From Psychrobacter frigidicola (GTDB taxonomy: Bacteria; Pseudomonadota; Gammaproteobacteria; Pseudomonadales; Moraxellaceae): a stretch of DNA of 64,000 nucleotides. The notes below the pieces were generated by a model, which had not been told where the DNA came from, searched no databases, and saw nothing but the letters and a program-made list of their open reading frames with translations. Position numbers and translations under genes: made by a program. The number at the start of each line of letters is the position of its first letter. Position 1 is the first letter of the stretch. Below, one piece after another: positions 35,689 to 45,139 of the stretch. The stretch covers positions 186,001 through 250,000 of the forward strand of contig NZ_VORZ01000003.1 of the NCBI RefSeq assembly GCF_007997305.1. Reading direction: 5' to 3'.

Positions 35689-36597
35689 ATGAGTGATTAT
35701 TATAGCTTCAATTTACCAGCCAGCTCGAAGTTAACGTCTGTCAGTGTTAATCGTTGCTTTGATGGCGAGCAGCATTACTATAGTCACCAATCAACGGCGA
35801 CTAAAACGCCGATGACTTTTAGTATTTATCTACCTGATGAGGCAATGGCAGGAAATCGCTGCCCTGCGGTATTGTATTTATCAGGTCTCACTTGTAATGC
35901 AGATAACGTTACTCATAAAGCACATTTCCAACAAAGATGTAGCGAGCTTGGCATGATATTTATTGCGCCAGATAGCTCGCCTCGCAGTTCATCCAGTAGC
36001 GATGCTGATGGCGCTACTGACGTACCCAATGACGAACGCTATTTTGTTGGTCAAGGTGCCAGCTATTATGTCGACGCTACCCGCGAGCCGTGGGCTGACA
36101 ATTTTAATATGCAAAGTTATATTGTCGATGAGTTATACGACTTGCTACGTGCTGAATTCGCTATTAGTAGTATTGGGGTCATGGGTCATTCTATGGGTGG
36201 ACACGGCGCGTTGTTACTAGGCTTTAAGTTCCCTAGTAAGTTTGTTAGCATCTCAGCCTTATCACCAGTATGTGCCGCTAGTGAGTCAGCATGGGGACAA
36301 GCTGCTTTTACTGAATATTTTGGTGAAGATAAAGCTGTCTGGAAAGAGTTCGATGCATCTCATACCGTGGCAACAGTTGGCCAGCAGTATTCTAGTATCT
36401 TAGTGGATCAAGGCGCAGCCGATGAGTTCTTAGCAGACGGACAGCTACAAACGCCTAAGCTTCAGCAAGCTTGCGAAAAAGCAAAACAGCCCTTAACGCT
36501 ACGTTATCAAGCAGGTCATGACCACAGTTATTACTTTATTCAAACGTTTATCAATGATCATCTCGAGCATCACTGGCGTATGGCGCAGCTAAGCTAA
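35689..36597 (+). CDS. frmB: S-formylglutathione hydrolase
   Basis: Serine hydrolase that releases formate and glutathione in formaldehyde detoxification. The alpha/beta-hydrolase nucleophile elbow GHSMGGHGALL and the terminal catalytic His in GHDHSYYFIQTF are present, as is YLSGLTCNADNV. AGAGG stands 9 bases before ATG 35689 (302 residues); an ATG at 35680 directly abuts the ribosome site. The usual partner, glutathione-dependent formaldehyde dehydrogenase (frmA/adhC), is not adjacent. Confidence 0.93.
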   Translation: MSDYYSFNLPASSKLTSVSVNRCFDGEQHYYSHQSTATKTPMTFSIYLPDEAMAGNRCPAVLYLSGLTCNADNVTHKAHFQQRCSELGMIFIAPDSSPRSSSSSDADGATDVPNDERYFVGQGASYYVDATREPWADNFNMQSYIVDELYDLLRAEFAISSIGVMGHSMGGHGALLLGFKFPSKFVSISALSPVCAASESAWGQAAFTEYFGEDKAVWKEFDASHTVATVGQQYSSILVDQGAADEFLADGQLQTPKLQQACEKAKQPLTLRYQAGHDHSYYFIQTFINDHLEHHWRMAQLS

Positions 36598-36688
36598 ATG
36601 GGGATTGGTCCATACCAATACGATGTTATTACATATAGAAAATAAGCAGTAGACAACAAAACATATAAACACGCAAAAGGTAAGTTTT

Positions 36689-37144
36689 ATGGCAAGTTTT
36701 CAAGCATTATCAAAGCATGATGGTTCAGATATAAAGCAGCAAAACTCCCAGTCATCACTTGCTCTTATGCAGGCTGATATAGAGCAGGCAATGGCAGGTA
36801 AGCAGCAAGCAAAACGTCAAGGCCATACTGTTGATTTAGATACTCTTAAGTCAAGTAAGCTGCTGTCAAAAGTAACGGATGTGGCAGATAATAAACGACT
36901 TGATACCGTGCAAACGTCACGAGTGATAGAGATGGCATGGGAAGATAGAACGCCGTTTGCAGCGATAGAATACAGCTATGGTCTTACTGAAGCAGATGTC
37001 ATCATATTGATGCGCCAGGAGCTAAAGGCGTCTTCTTTTCGATTGTGGCGTCAGCGAGTAACGGGTCGTATGACCAAGCACCAAGCAAAACGTCCGTTTT
37101 TAGTAGGCCGTGCTTATTGTGCCACCCAATATAAACCGCGCTAG
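36689..37144 (+). CDS. TIGR03643 (DUF2805) family protein with N-terminal extension
   Basis: 151 residues. The C-terminal ~80 residues show the family signature: RVIEMAWEDRTPFAAIE, then YGLTEADVIILMRQELKASS and FRLWRQRVTGRMTKH. The family is small and basic, found in marine and gamma- proteobacteria, with helix-turn-helix-like spacing but no known function. The N-terminal ~65 residues are polar and probably disordered. It lies just upstream of rpe and may share its transcript. Confidence 0.75.
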   Translation: MASFQALSKHDGSDIKQQNSQSSLALMQADIEQAMAGKQQAKRQGHTVDLDTLKSSKLLSKVTDVADNKRLDTVQTSRVIEMAWEDRTPFAAIEYSYGLTEADVIILMRQELKASSFRLWRQRVTGRMTKHQAKRPFLVGRAYCATQYKPR

Positions 37145-37199
37145 TGCTTTTTTCTATTCCCATTAATATTTTAAGCAAACATTAACTAGGTAGCTTCCT

Positions 37200-37898
37200 A
37201 TGATTTGTCCGTCTCAGCCTTATCTAATCGCCCCTTCTATCTTATCTGCTGACTTTGCTCGGTTGGGTGAGGAAGTGGATAATGTTCTAAAAGCGGGGGC
37301 CGATGTGATTCATTTTGATGTGATGGACAATCATTATGTGCCGAACCTCACTTTTGGTAGTATGATTTGTAAGGCTCTGCGTGATTATGGCGTTGATGCA
37401 CCGGTTGATGTCCATCTAATGGTGTCGCCTGTTGACGGTATGATTGAGCAGTTTTTGGAAGCAGGGGCCAGCATCATTACTTTTCATCCAGAAGCCAGCG
37501 GCCACGTTGATCGCTCATTACAACTGATTAAAGATGGCGGCGCAAAGTGTGGTTTGGTGCTCAATCCTGCAACTTCCTTACATCATTTAGATTATGTGAT
37601 GGACAAAGTGGATCAAATACTGTTGATGAGTGTCAATCCAGGTTTTGGTGGTCAGTCATTTATTGAAAGCACCTTAGATAAAGTACGCGATGTGCGTAAA
37701 TTGATTGACGCCAGTGGGCGTGATATTCGCTTAGAAGTGGATGGTGGTATCAAAGCCAATAATATTCGTGCTATCGCTGAAGCCGGTGCTGATATGTTCG
37801 TTGCAGGCTCTGCCATCTTTAACGAGCCAGACTACCGTGCAGCTATTGATGCCATGCGCCAAGAACTGTCACTAGTAAATAGCGTCATCAGTAAGTAA
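37200..37898 (+). CDS. rpe: Ribulose-phosphate 3-epimerase
   Basis: Interconverts ribulose-5-phosphate and xylulose-5-phosphate in the pentose phosphate pathway. 232 residues, TIM barrel. Seen are [32 protein letters not shown] with the metal-binding His/Asp, [17 protein letters not shown] and [12 protein letters not shown] gph phosphatase or trpE often follows rpe in other gammaproteobacteria but not here. Confidence 0.97.
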   Translation: MICPSQPYLIAPSILSADFARLGEEVDNVLKAGADVIHFDVMDNHYVPNLTFGSMICKALRDYGVDAPVDVHLMVSPVDGMIEQFLEAGASIITFHPEASGHVDRSLQLIKDGGAKCGLVLNPATSLHHLDYVMDKVDQILLMSVNPGFGGQSFIESTLDKVRDVRKLIDASGRDIRLEVDGGIKANNIRAIAEAGADMFVAGSAIFNEPDYRAAIDAMRQELSLVNSVISK

Positions 37899-38029
37899 TT
37901 ATTGAGAAAGTCTATTTCATATATACTATATTAAACCGTTGGTTTGTGAAGATATGGCCTCATTAAAGTAGAGATGCACAGTAAGATTATTAGTTCGCAA
38001 CCTAATTGCAGGTATAACAGAGGTGAGTT

Positions 38030-38392
38030 ATGGATACGCAAAACACGTTTAGTCCGACAGCGCCCAATCAAGTACAGAAGAATATTCAACCGCACGAAAA
38101 GCGTAGCTTAGTACCCAAAGGCATTACTATTGGTTTGGCAATATTTGCTTTAATATTAAGCCTTGCCGGTTACGCCTTTCGCATTCTCGCTGGTGAAGAG
38201 GTGGGCGTCGTGCTGCGTCATGCAGCTGTATTAGTGCCTGCCTTTGTGATTGGTATTCCGTTACTGTTTTGGCTGGGTTCGCGGGTCTTTAATAAGCTTA
38301 ACGGCATGCATATCGAGGGTTGGAATGCCATCAGTCTTGGTTATCTCACAGCCTGTATCTCGATGCTGTGGCTGATGGGTGGCTACAGCTAA
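38030..38392 (+). CDS. Small three-segment membrane protein, function unknown
   Basis: 120 residues with hydrophobic segments at about 36-56, 66-86 and 98-118 and a polar N-terminal tail. No family recognised. GAGGTG just upstream of the ATG is a good ribosome site. It precedes another unknown membrane protein by about 100 bp. Confidence 0.6.
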   Translation: MDTQNTFSPTAPNQVQKNIQPHEKRSLVPKGITIGLAIFALILSLAGYAFRILAGEEVGVVLRHAAVLVPAFVIGIPLLFWLGSRVFNKLNGMHIEGWNAISLGYLTACISMLWLMGGYS

Positions 38393-38493
38393 TTAGAATG
38401 GGTTTTTTGAATATCTTTACCGGCTCGTTACTTTCTTAAGCTTGAATATGTGTTTTTTAATAAAGTCATGCGTGATGCTGACTGGAATTTTAC

Positions 38494-38805
38494 ATGCAAA
38501 TCATACCGACCAGAATTGCTAATATTATTTATCCCAAAGACTTGCCGCATGGTCTATTTACCAGCTTAATTATCGGCTGTCTTTTATTAGGCTTGGCATC
38601 TTTACGTCACGGTACTGACTTACAAGGGTGGCTAAACGTTATTGAGAATTGGCTGTTAATGCTGCTTATCTTACCTACTGCGACCGCTGCTGTAGCATTG
38701 CCATTCAAGTATCGTGATCCAACTTTAGAGCTTAAACTGGTATATTATTTAGGCATGTTTGTTGCTTTCTTATTTACTGTAGCAAAACTACGTTATTGGC
38801 GTTAG
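38494..38805 (+). CDS. Small membrane protein, function unknown
   Basis: 103 residues. Three hydrophobic segments at about 20-38, 50-68 and 82-98. No family recognised. The three unknown genes 38030-39289 run in one direction with 100-170 bp gaps and may form a loose unit. Confidence 0.55.
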   Translation: MQIIPTRIANIIYPKDLPHGLFTSLIIGCLLLGLASLRHGTDLQGWLNVIENWLLMLLILPTATAAVALPFKYRDPTLELKLVYYLGMFVAFLFTVAKLRYWR

Positions 38806-38977
38806 CTTGTAGCCTTATCTCATACTTCTGAGAGTGACTCATTTATAAGACTTGTGTGACAGCCCTTGAATTCTAAGGTTAAAGCGTCCATTGTAATAGT
38901 ATTATATATTTACCCCTTCTGCCATGAGATGATAAGTCTTGTAGGATTACTAGACGGGATAATGAGGAAAACGCCAA

Positions 38978-39289
38978 ATGCCATACGATATTGATAACGA
39001 GATAGAAGTAGACAATGACAGTACGGACCAGTTCGCTGGATTCGCTAAAGAGACCACGCTTGAGCTGGTTGAAGCCGATGATGGTAAGCTATTATTACGT
39101 GATGCTGAGAACGATGATGAACCGCTGATGACCATTGATTTTTCTGATAAGCTCAAAGATCTACTCGGTAGTGATACCCAGTCGATTGGTCAGCATATGA
39201 TTCATGCCGCTATTCAAGTCATCATGAAAAAGCAGATGAGCAAGTGGCACGCGCATGTTTATGATAAAGAGCCAACCCACTATAGTTAA
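38978..39289 (+). CDS. Small acidic protein, function unknown
   Basis: 103 residues, very acidic in the first 70 (repeated D/E runs), no membrane segment. The C-terminal half SIGQHMIHAAIQVIMKKQM looks helical. No family recognised. GAGG lies about 10 bases before the ATG. A strong hairpin terminator follows. Confidence 0.6.
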   Translation: MPYDIDNEIEVDNDSTDQFAGFAKETTLELVEADDGKLLLRDAENDDEPLMTIDFSDKLKDLLGSDTQSIGQHMIHAAIQVIMKKQMSKWHAHVYDKEPTHYS

Positions 39290-39346
39290 AGTAAGTAAAG
39301 AGTGAGGCTAAGAAATTACCGTCATATATAACTATAAGAAATAATA

Positions 39347-39394
39347 GACAATAAGAAAAGGGCTTATCAATCGATAGGCCCTTTTCTTATTGTC
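39347..39394. terminator. Bidirectional long hairpin terminator
   Basis: Arms of 22 bases (39347-39368 and 39373-39394) with one G-T type mismatch and a 4-base loop. It can serve the acidic-protein gene on the plus strand and rpmG on the minus strand. Confidence 0.85.
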
Positions 39395-39420
39395 AAGAAA
39401 TAGCTATTTTTTAATAGCGA

Positions 39421-39576
39421 TTATTTGATTTTTGCTTCTTTAAAGATTACGTGTTGGCGAATTTTCGGATCAAACTTTTTGATCTCCATTTTGCCAGGCA
39501 TCGTACGCTTGTTTTTGGTAGTGGTATAGTAATACCCAGTACCAGCGGTTGATACCAACTTAATTTTATCTCTCAT
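39421..39576 (-). CDS. rpmG: 50S ribosomal protein L33 (bL33), cysteine-free form
   Basis: 51 residues, [20 protein letters not shown] then [20 protein letters not shown] and a short tail. This is the standard L33 pattern. The zinc-binding cysteines of the C+ form are absent, as in E. coli. It is 39 bp downstream of rpmB on the same strand, the conserved rpmB-rpmG pair. Confidence 0.97.
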   Translation of the reverse strand: MRDKIKLVSTAGTGYYYTTTKNKRTMPGKMEIKKFDPKIRQHVIFKEAKIK

Positions 39577-39615
39577 GATAGCTTTCCTTTAAATGATGGC
39601 ATGCAAGCGCGTGGC

Positions 39616-39852
39616 TTAAACTTTTTGACCTTGTGCGCGCAAATCTGCTAACACTTTATCAATACCTAGTTTGTCAATGATGCGCATACCTTTAGTAGAG
39701 ATACGTAGGCGCACAAAACGGTTTTCAGACTCTACCCAAAAACGATGACGTTGAAGGTTTGGTAGAAAGCGACGACGGGTTTTGTTGTTTGCGTGCGAAA
39801 CATTATTACCCACCATAGGGCGCTTTCCAGTCACTTGGCAAACTCTAGACAT
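39616..39852 (-). CDS. rpmB: 50S ribosomal protein L28 (bL28)
   Basis: 78 residues, the E. coli length. It begins [20 protein letters not shown] and has the [18 protein letters not shown] core and the [16 protein letters not shown] helix. It has one cysteine only, so it is a zinc-independent form. First gene of the rpmB-rpmG unit. Confidence 0.98.
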   Translation of the reverse strand: MSRVCQVTGKRPMVGNNVSHANNKTRRRFLPNLQRHRFWVESENRFVRLRISTKGMRIIDKLGIDKVLADLRAQGQKV

Positions 39853-40337
39853 GGCGAACTCCTAATCTATGAGGTATGAGGGTTTCTCATACCAGTCTGG
39901 GCAAGTTGCGCGCATTTGCGGCATGGACACAGCAAGCGGCACCGTTGCACCAAACAAAACTATATGAAGGTTGAGCTGATATTTCTGTCATCTAAAGGCT
40001 AATAACAGAGCCACCAATTCAGAAAATTTTAAAGCCGACATTTATACCACAAATTTTACCAATATTCAAATTTTTTGTAGCAAAAGTCGTCATAAAAGCT
40101 GCCCATTATACCCTGAATCCACCTTGCTATGTAGCTCATTACTCAAGGTAAAGCGATAATTTTCAGTTGTAAGTTACAACAAAAGTCAGTAAAGTTGCTG
40201 TTAGAAATTCTATACAAACTGTTACTGCATCTATTACTGTCATAAACTTACTTATCGCTCCTGTTATTTCTCAAATAGGGTAGCGATTCTTTGCTCTTTT
40301 ACCCATATAAATTCTCGTTGCTGCGGAGTCCGAAAAC
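39853..40337. other. Divergent intergenic region rpmB / Ig-like lipoprotein
   Basis: About 485 bp. It must hold the rpmBG promoter (minus strand) and that of the lipoprotein. I saw no additional gene, RNA or strong repeat. Confidence 0.4.
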
Positions 40338-42392
40338 ATGTCATATAGCCCACACCCTTTTACTTTCAAGCTATTTCAGTTAACAGCGCTGACGTTAGCT
40401 TTAACGTTAGCCGGCTGCGGCGGTGATTCGGTAGATGTCATTACCCCAGCACCTGGTGGTAATGGGGGACAACCGGGTACGGGAGGTGGCAATAATAATG
40501 GAAACGGAAATAACCCAGGCATGCCAATAAGTGCGGTTAATATAACCCCTATAGCTTTAACCGATACCAACGGGAATTTGACTCGTATCATTACATCAGC
40601 AGGGGTCAGCGCAAAAGTAACCGTTACCGATAATAAGAGAGAACCAATTGGTAATGCTTTAGTGACTTTTGAAGGTGACGGGGTAAAGTTTGGAACCAGT
40701 AATGGTGCTGTATTGACCAACGAGAAAGGGGAGGCAGTCATATCTGTTAAACCTTTGGACAATACAAATACAGGTAGCTATCAGTTAAGAGCCACTACCA
40801 GTTATAACAACTTGACCGCTACCACGGACAGTTACAACTTTTCTTTACAGTCCATCCAAGTGGTATTGGCTGATGTGGTTTTATCTTCTAGTAGTTTAGA
40901 ATCTGGCGGCAATACAAACATCACGTTAAAAACTAAAGACTCTACTAACAATATTTTCCAAAACGATGTCACGGTAAATTTTGATACAAGCTGTGGGACT
41001 TTTGATAACAAAAGTATGGTCTCAAGCAATCAAGGTGATATCACGACAACCTATAAAGCCATAGATAACAATGGGAATTTATGTGAGGGCAACCAAACCA
41101 TCACTGCGACTCCTGCAAACAATCCTGCAAACAAACGCACCTTAACGGTCAATATTGCTAGTGTAGAAGCTAACTCGATAATATATAGCACTATGGATAA
41201 GGTCCAACTGGGTAGCAGTACGAGTGGCTCATCCATCTCGAGCAAGATAGAGTTCATAGTCTATGCAAACGGTAGGCCTGCCGCCAATCAAGCGGTTGAG
41301 ATCAGTAAGACGTATGCACCTGCTGATTTTAGCTTTGTAAAGTTAAACAATAGACCTACCGAGACCGTCATCAGCAACTCGCAAGGTAGAGTAGTGGTTA
41401 ATTTATATCCTGGCGCATTACCTGGACCGGTAGAGATAAAAGCAGCTTTAAGATCAAATCCTAATATATTTGCGTTATCGAAAGATGTCTCTGTTGCAAC
41501 AGGACGGGCAGTACAGAACGGTTTTAGTGTTTCTGTGACCAAAAACGTGCTGGCTATTGGCACAGATGGTGATACGTCAACTTTTACTGCAGCGTTAGTT
41601 GATAGAGTCGGCAACCCTGTACCTGATGGTACGGTAGTCAGTTTTATTAGCGAAGGGGGTAGAGTCACGCCAAACTGTTCAACTAAAGCAGGCGCTTGTA
41701 GCGTTGAATTCAGTACACAAAATCCACGCCCAGTAGATAGTCGCGTTACTGTTATTGCTTATGTAGAGGGAGAGAAACAATATATCGATGTGAATGCAGA
41801 CAACAAGTATACCGCTGGTATCGACATATTAACCAGCAATATTGGTGACTTCTTCCGCGATGATAATGAAAACAATCGATATGATCAAAATTTAGGTGAG
41901 TTTGTCTATAGAAGAGGTGCCTCAGGTGCTACGTGTGCTCCTTCATCATTCAATCAGCCTAATATCCCAGGTACTTGTGACAATGGTCTAGCGGCTACGT
42001 TACGGTTTCAGTTCGTGTTAGGTCTAGCTTCAGATACTCCTGTATTTACAGGTTTACCTACTACTCTTATTGCTAATTCAGCCAATAACTTAAATATGCC
42101 TAAAATGATTAACTTTAAGATGTTTGGCAATTCAGAACAAACCGTTTCCATGCCATCGGGTACCACCATTAGTATTGCTACCGAAGGAGCAGGAGAGTGT
42201 AAAGCTGAGTTTACCAATGGGAATCTGACTGTTCCTAAAGTTGTTAATTTAGGTAATAACACAGTCAGTACTAGCAATGTTAGTTATGGGTTCAGTTATA
42301 CAGGCTGTCAAAAAAACGACAAAATCAAAATAACTGTTAATTCGCCAGCTCCAGATGCTACGACAACAACTAAAACCCTGTTTGTACAGTAG
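40338..42392 (+). CDS. Large Ig-like (Big-1 type) domain lipoprotein
   Basis: 684 residues. A signal peptide ends in a lipobox LTLAGC with the lipidated Cys at residue 27; a Gly/Asn-rich linker (about 35-62) follows. Repeating beta-sandwich modules with Big-1-like phrases come next: ISAVNITPIALTD, NALVTFEGDGVKF and AVISV (first); DVVLSSSSLESGG and VTVNFDTSCGTF (second); a third around NQAVEISKTYAP; a fourth around GTVVSFISEGGRVTP. The last ~200 residues are unassigned. Such proteins sit on the outer membrane; adhesion or structural roles are inferred. GGAG lies 10 bases before the ATG. Confidence 0.7.
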   Translation: MSYSPHPFTFKLFQLTALTLALTLAGCGGDSVDVITPAPGGNGGQPGTGGGNNNGNGNNPGMPISAVNITPIALTDTNGNLTRIITSAGVSAKVTVTDNKREPIGNALVTFEGDGVKFGTSNGAVLTNEKGEAVISVKPLDNTNTGSYQLRATTSYNNLTATTDSYNFSLQSIQVVLADVVLSSSSLESGGNTNITLKTKDSTNNIFQNDVTVNFDTSCGTFDNKSMVSSNQGDITTTYKAIDNNGNLCEGNQTITATPANNPANKRTLTVNIASVEANSIIYSTMDKVQLGSSTSGSSISSKIEFIVYANGRPAANQAVEISKTYAPADFSFVKLNNRPTETVISNSQGRVVVNLYPGALPGPVEIKAALRSNPNIFALSKDVSVATGRAVQNGFSVSVTKNVLAIGTDGDTSTFTAALVDRVGNPVPDGTVVSFISEGGRVTPNCSTKAGACSVEFSTQNPRPVDSRVTVIAYVEGEKQYIDVNADNKYTAGIDILTSNIGDFFRDDNENNRYDQNLGEFVYRRGASGATCAPSSFNQPNIPGTCDNGLAATLRFQFVLGLASDTPVFTGLPTTLIANSANNLNMPKMINFKMFGNSEQTVSMPSGTTISIATEGAGECKAEFTNGNLTVPKVVNLGNNTVSTSNVSYGFSYTGCQKNDKIKITVNSPAPDATTTTKTLFVQ

Positions 42393-42408
42393 GAATAGAG
42401 TTTTTTAG

Positions 42409-42439
42409 AAAAACCCTCAATGTTATGTTGAGGGTTTTT
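42409..42439. terminator. Terminator after the lipoprotein gene
   Basis: Perfect 12-base arms AAAAACCCTCAA and TTGAGGGTTTTT around a 7-base loop, usable on both strands. Confidence 0.88.
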
Positions 42440-42505
42440 GTGTTATTAACTTAAATGCTTATGAGTAATTCTCACTTTTAGCAGTAACGCCGCAGACAAT
42501 ACAGT

Positions 42506-42535
42506 AAAAAGACCCCGTCAAAACGGAGTCTTTTT
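42506..42535. terminator. Second terminator, for the urease operon end
   Basis: Arms AAAAAGACCCCGT and ACGGAGTCTTTTT with one mismatch and a 4-base loop. It lies between the convergent lipoprotein gene and hupE. Confidence 0.75.
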
Positions 42536-42587
42536 ATTTTTAATTCTATATTTTAATACTCAATTGGTGTGCGTTAAGTACTGCTAC

Positions 42588-43166
42588 TTACACAGCACTT
42601 ATTATAGCAACCACACCGATGCTAGCAATGGCTACGCCGCTTATTCTCAAAGCTATGGTTTGCCATTTAGTTGCCACTACGTAACCAGCAGTATGTAAGG
42701 CTATTGTGGCTAGCGTAAAGCCTATAACATAGCTAACCGCGCCTTTTCCAGCTGGTAACTCAATACCGTGCGCATTGCCGTGTAGCGTCCCGAACAGTGC
42801 ACAGCATACCGTCAGTACCCATAGAGAGCTGGTACGTCCAAGTGCTAACAAACCACCTAACACCACTAGTGAGAGCAGAATCCCACTCTCTACTGCCGGA
42901 ATAGCTAAGCCGTTCATACCAAATAGAGCGCCAATTAGCATAAAGCCAACGAATGCTAATGGCAGTTGCCATGCAGGTTTGTTACGTCCCATTACCGCGA
43001 GCATACCAACGGCAACCATAGCCAACAGATGGTCCCAGCCTAATAAAGGATGCAACATGCCTGAAAGCATGCCAGAGGTGTCATGACCAGGGTGCGCAAA
43101 TGCGACTGATGGCAATAGGCCGAAGGAGGCGAGTAGTAGAGCGTGGCGTATTTTATGTGTGTTCAT
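42588..43166 (-). CDS. hupE: HupE/UreJ family nickel (or cobalt) permease
   Basis: 192 residues from the ATG at 43166. A signal peptide (MNTHKIRHALLLASFGLLPS then VAFA) is followed by the HPGH motif and the HupE hallmark HPLLGWDHLLAMVAVG, then about six membrane segments. HupE/UreJ proteins import nickel. As last gene of the urease operon it is likely the Ni2+ supply for UreC. Codons upstream to 43235 overlap ureG and are rejected. Confidence 0.92.
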   Translation of the reverse strand: MNTHKIRHALLLASFGLLPSVAFAHPGHDTSGMLSGMLHPLLGWDHLLAMVAVGMLAVMGRNKPAWQLPLAFVGFMLIGALFGMNGLAIPAVESGILLSLVVLGGLLALGRTSSLWVLTVCCALFGTLHGNAHGIELPAGKGAVSYVIGFTLATIALHTAGYVVATKWQTIALRISGVAIASIGVVAIISAV

Positions 43167-43224
43167 AAGGTTCCTAACTGTAGATAATAGGGCAACGATG
43201 GGTATGTGTTGATAAAAGGGCAGC

Positions 43225-43872
43225 TTATTGAGCACTGGTTGCTACTGAAAAATCAGCTGGTAAGGGCGCAAGCATACCTTCATGCTGAATAAATTTAATA
43301 ATCTCGAGTACACCATCACCGCGTTCTAAGTTTGCAAATACAAAGGGACGTTCGCCACGCATGAGCTTGGCATCGCGTGCCATCACCTCAAGTGAGGCAT
43401 TAACCATTGGCGCTAAGTCTGTTTTATTAATAATTAATAAGTCAGACTTGGTAATACCGGGACCGCCTTTACGAGGAATTTTATCACCGGCACACACATC
43501 AATCACATACAGGGTGAGGTCAGATAGCTCAGGGCTAAAGGTAGCGGATAAATTATCACCGCCACTTTCTACCAACACTAATTCTAAATTCGGATGACGC
43601 TCTTGTAGGGTATCAATAGCAGCCAAATTCATTGAAGCATCTTCGCGAATCGCGGTATGCGGGCAGCCACCGGTTTCAACGCCCATAATACGATCTTCGG
43701 TCAACGCCTGATGACGCAATAAAAACTCAGCATCTTCTTTGGTATAAATGTCATTGGTCACTACTACCAGATCATAATGACCACGTAACGCTAAACACAA
43801 CTGACGCAATAAGGCTGTTTTACCGGATCCAACAGGACCGCCAACACCGACTCGTAAACATTGAGTGGTCAT
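43225..43872 (-). CDS. ureG: Urease accessory GTPase UreG
   Basis: SIMIBI-class GTPase that drives nickel delivery to apo-urease. 215 residues from ATG 43872 (GGAG 7 bases upstream). P-loop GPVGSGKT at 12-19, the nickel-binding CPH motif as [25 protein letters not shown] and the guanine motif INKTDLA are all intact. Confidence 0.98.
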   Translation of the reverse strand: MTTQCLRVGVGGPVGSGKTALLRQLCLALRGHYDLVVVTNDIYTKEDAEFLLRHQALTEDRIMGVETGGCPHTAIREDASMNLAAIDTLQERHPNLELVLVESGGDNLSATFSPELSDLTLYVIDVCAGDKIPRKGGPGITKSDLLIINKTDLAPMVNASLEVMARDAKLMRGERPFVFANLERGDGVLEIIKFIQHEGMLAPLPADFSVATSAQ

Positions 43873-43956
43873 AATTAGCTCCAAAATAAATGAGTGTTAA
43901 GGGGTTTGGTTATAAAACAATGCGTTTGACAACCAAGAAATCGTTTTATAAATGAA

Positions 43957-44658
43957 CTAGCTGCGAAACAAACGCGAATATTGCGTTTCATGAATGCAGC
44001 TGGCGTGTACTTGCCCTGGTAAACTCCAGCCAAGTTGCTCATCTTCGAGCTGTTGCGCCACGAAAAAATGTGCCAATAGCGCAGGTTTGAGGGCAATGAG
44101 TAACCGCTGGGCGGAGGTTTGTCCTAACGGAATGGTTTTGCTGGCTACCGTGAGTTGGTTTTCAAGCCAGCTCCATAAATAACCCAACGCTGCCCATGAA
44201 GGGTTCAGTCCCCAATGCTCAGCAGCAAGACTATAGACTGCCATAAAGGCAGGTTCAATAGGCAATGATGAGACATCTAATGCTTGACCTTTAAGCAACC
44301 GTACCAATGCCAGCGCTTGTTGTTCATCTTCAAATAGTAGCTCGTAGCTTTCACGGTTGGCGCGTAAAAAGTCACTCCAATATTGCAATTGCTGTTTATC
44401 GTTTTGAGCTCTAGCGCTACATAGTCGCAGCAACACTGGAATGTCCAAATGTGCCATACCCTGTAACATACCCTCGAGCCAGCTTTGCAAATCCGCTTCA
44501 GTATTTACCCAACCAAGCTCGATTGCCGACTCCAAGCCGCTAGAGTAGGCAAAAGCACCGATTGGTAGAGCAGGACTCGAGAGATGTAACAATGCTAATA
44601 ATTGATTGGCATCATCGTCTATCGCTGTGTCCACAGTCGCACTCATATCAGTGTTCAT
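43957..44658 (-). CDS. ureF: Urease accessory protein UreF
   Basis: Helical scaffold that, with UreD and UreG, forms the urease activation complex. The motifs LLHLSSPALPIGAFAYSSGLE and the PLGQTSAQRLL region are typical. ATG 44658 (233 residues) overlaps the ureE end by 11 bp; ATG 44646 just after the ureE stop would give 229 residues. The frame runs further upstream within ureE but that part is spurious. Confidence 0.95.
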   Translation of the reverse strand: MNTDMSATVDTAIDDDANQLLALLHLSSPALPIGAFAYSSGLESAIELGWVNTEADLQSWLEGMLQGMAHLDIPVLLRLCSARAQNDKQQLQYWSDFLRANRESYELLFEDEQQALALVRLLKGQALDVSSLPIEPAFMAVYSLAAEHWGLNPSWAALGYLWSWLENQLTVASKTIPLGQTSAQRLLIALKPALLAHFFVAQQLEDEQLGWSLPGQVHASCIHETQYSRLFRS

Positions 44659-45118
44659 GGTGATGATTGTGGCTGTGCTCAGGACTGTGAGCATGACCAT
44701 GATACGCGCCTGCTTCAGGATGGAAGGGCGCATCCTCAGTGGTTAAGCGTAGACCCAAATGCTCCGCCAAATGTTCAAGCACATGATCCGGCTGAAAACG
44801 CAACCAGCGACTGCCTAATTGAAGAGTCACGTGGCGATTACCCAAGTGATAGCAGGCGCGCGCAAAGCTTGCCCAATCATCGGCATGCGCAGTGACTACG
44901 TTTTCAGGCTTAGCCACCACAGCAAAAACTCGCCCATCTTCTGCTTGCAGTCTGTCGCCATCTGCCAGCACTTGACCACGCTCTAAAAACACGCCCAATT
45001 CAATTCCGTTCTCGCTCACCGCTTTAAAGCGACCTTTCTGGCGCACTTCAAACGGCAAGGTCACGCTATCGTCGACTGCTTGCGTCGTTTGTCCTAAGTA
45101 GTGAATAATTTTTAACAT
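44648..45118 (-). CDS. ureE: Urease nickel metallochaperone UreE
   Basis: 156 residues. The N-terminal domain (LPFEVRQKGRFKAVSENGIELGVFL) and the metal-binding domain (HLGNRHVTLQLG, with the conserved GNRH His) are followed by a His-rich tail containing HGHAHSPEHSHNHHHEH. The tail binds extra Ni2+ in other UreEs. Its gene overlaps ureF. Confidence 0.97.
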   Translation of the reverse strand: MLKIIHYLGQTTQAVDDSVTLPFEVRQKGRFKAVSENGIELGVFLERGQVLADGDRLQAEDGRVFAVVAKPENVVTAHADDWASFARACYHLGNRHVTLQLGSRWLRFQPDHVLEHLAEHLGLRLTTEDAPFHPEAGAYHGHAHSPEHSHNHHHEH

Positions 45119-45139
45119 AAGTTTTCCCCATTAGGCGTC

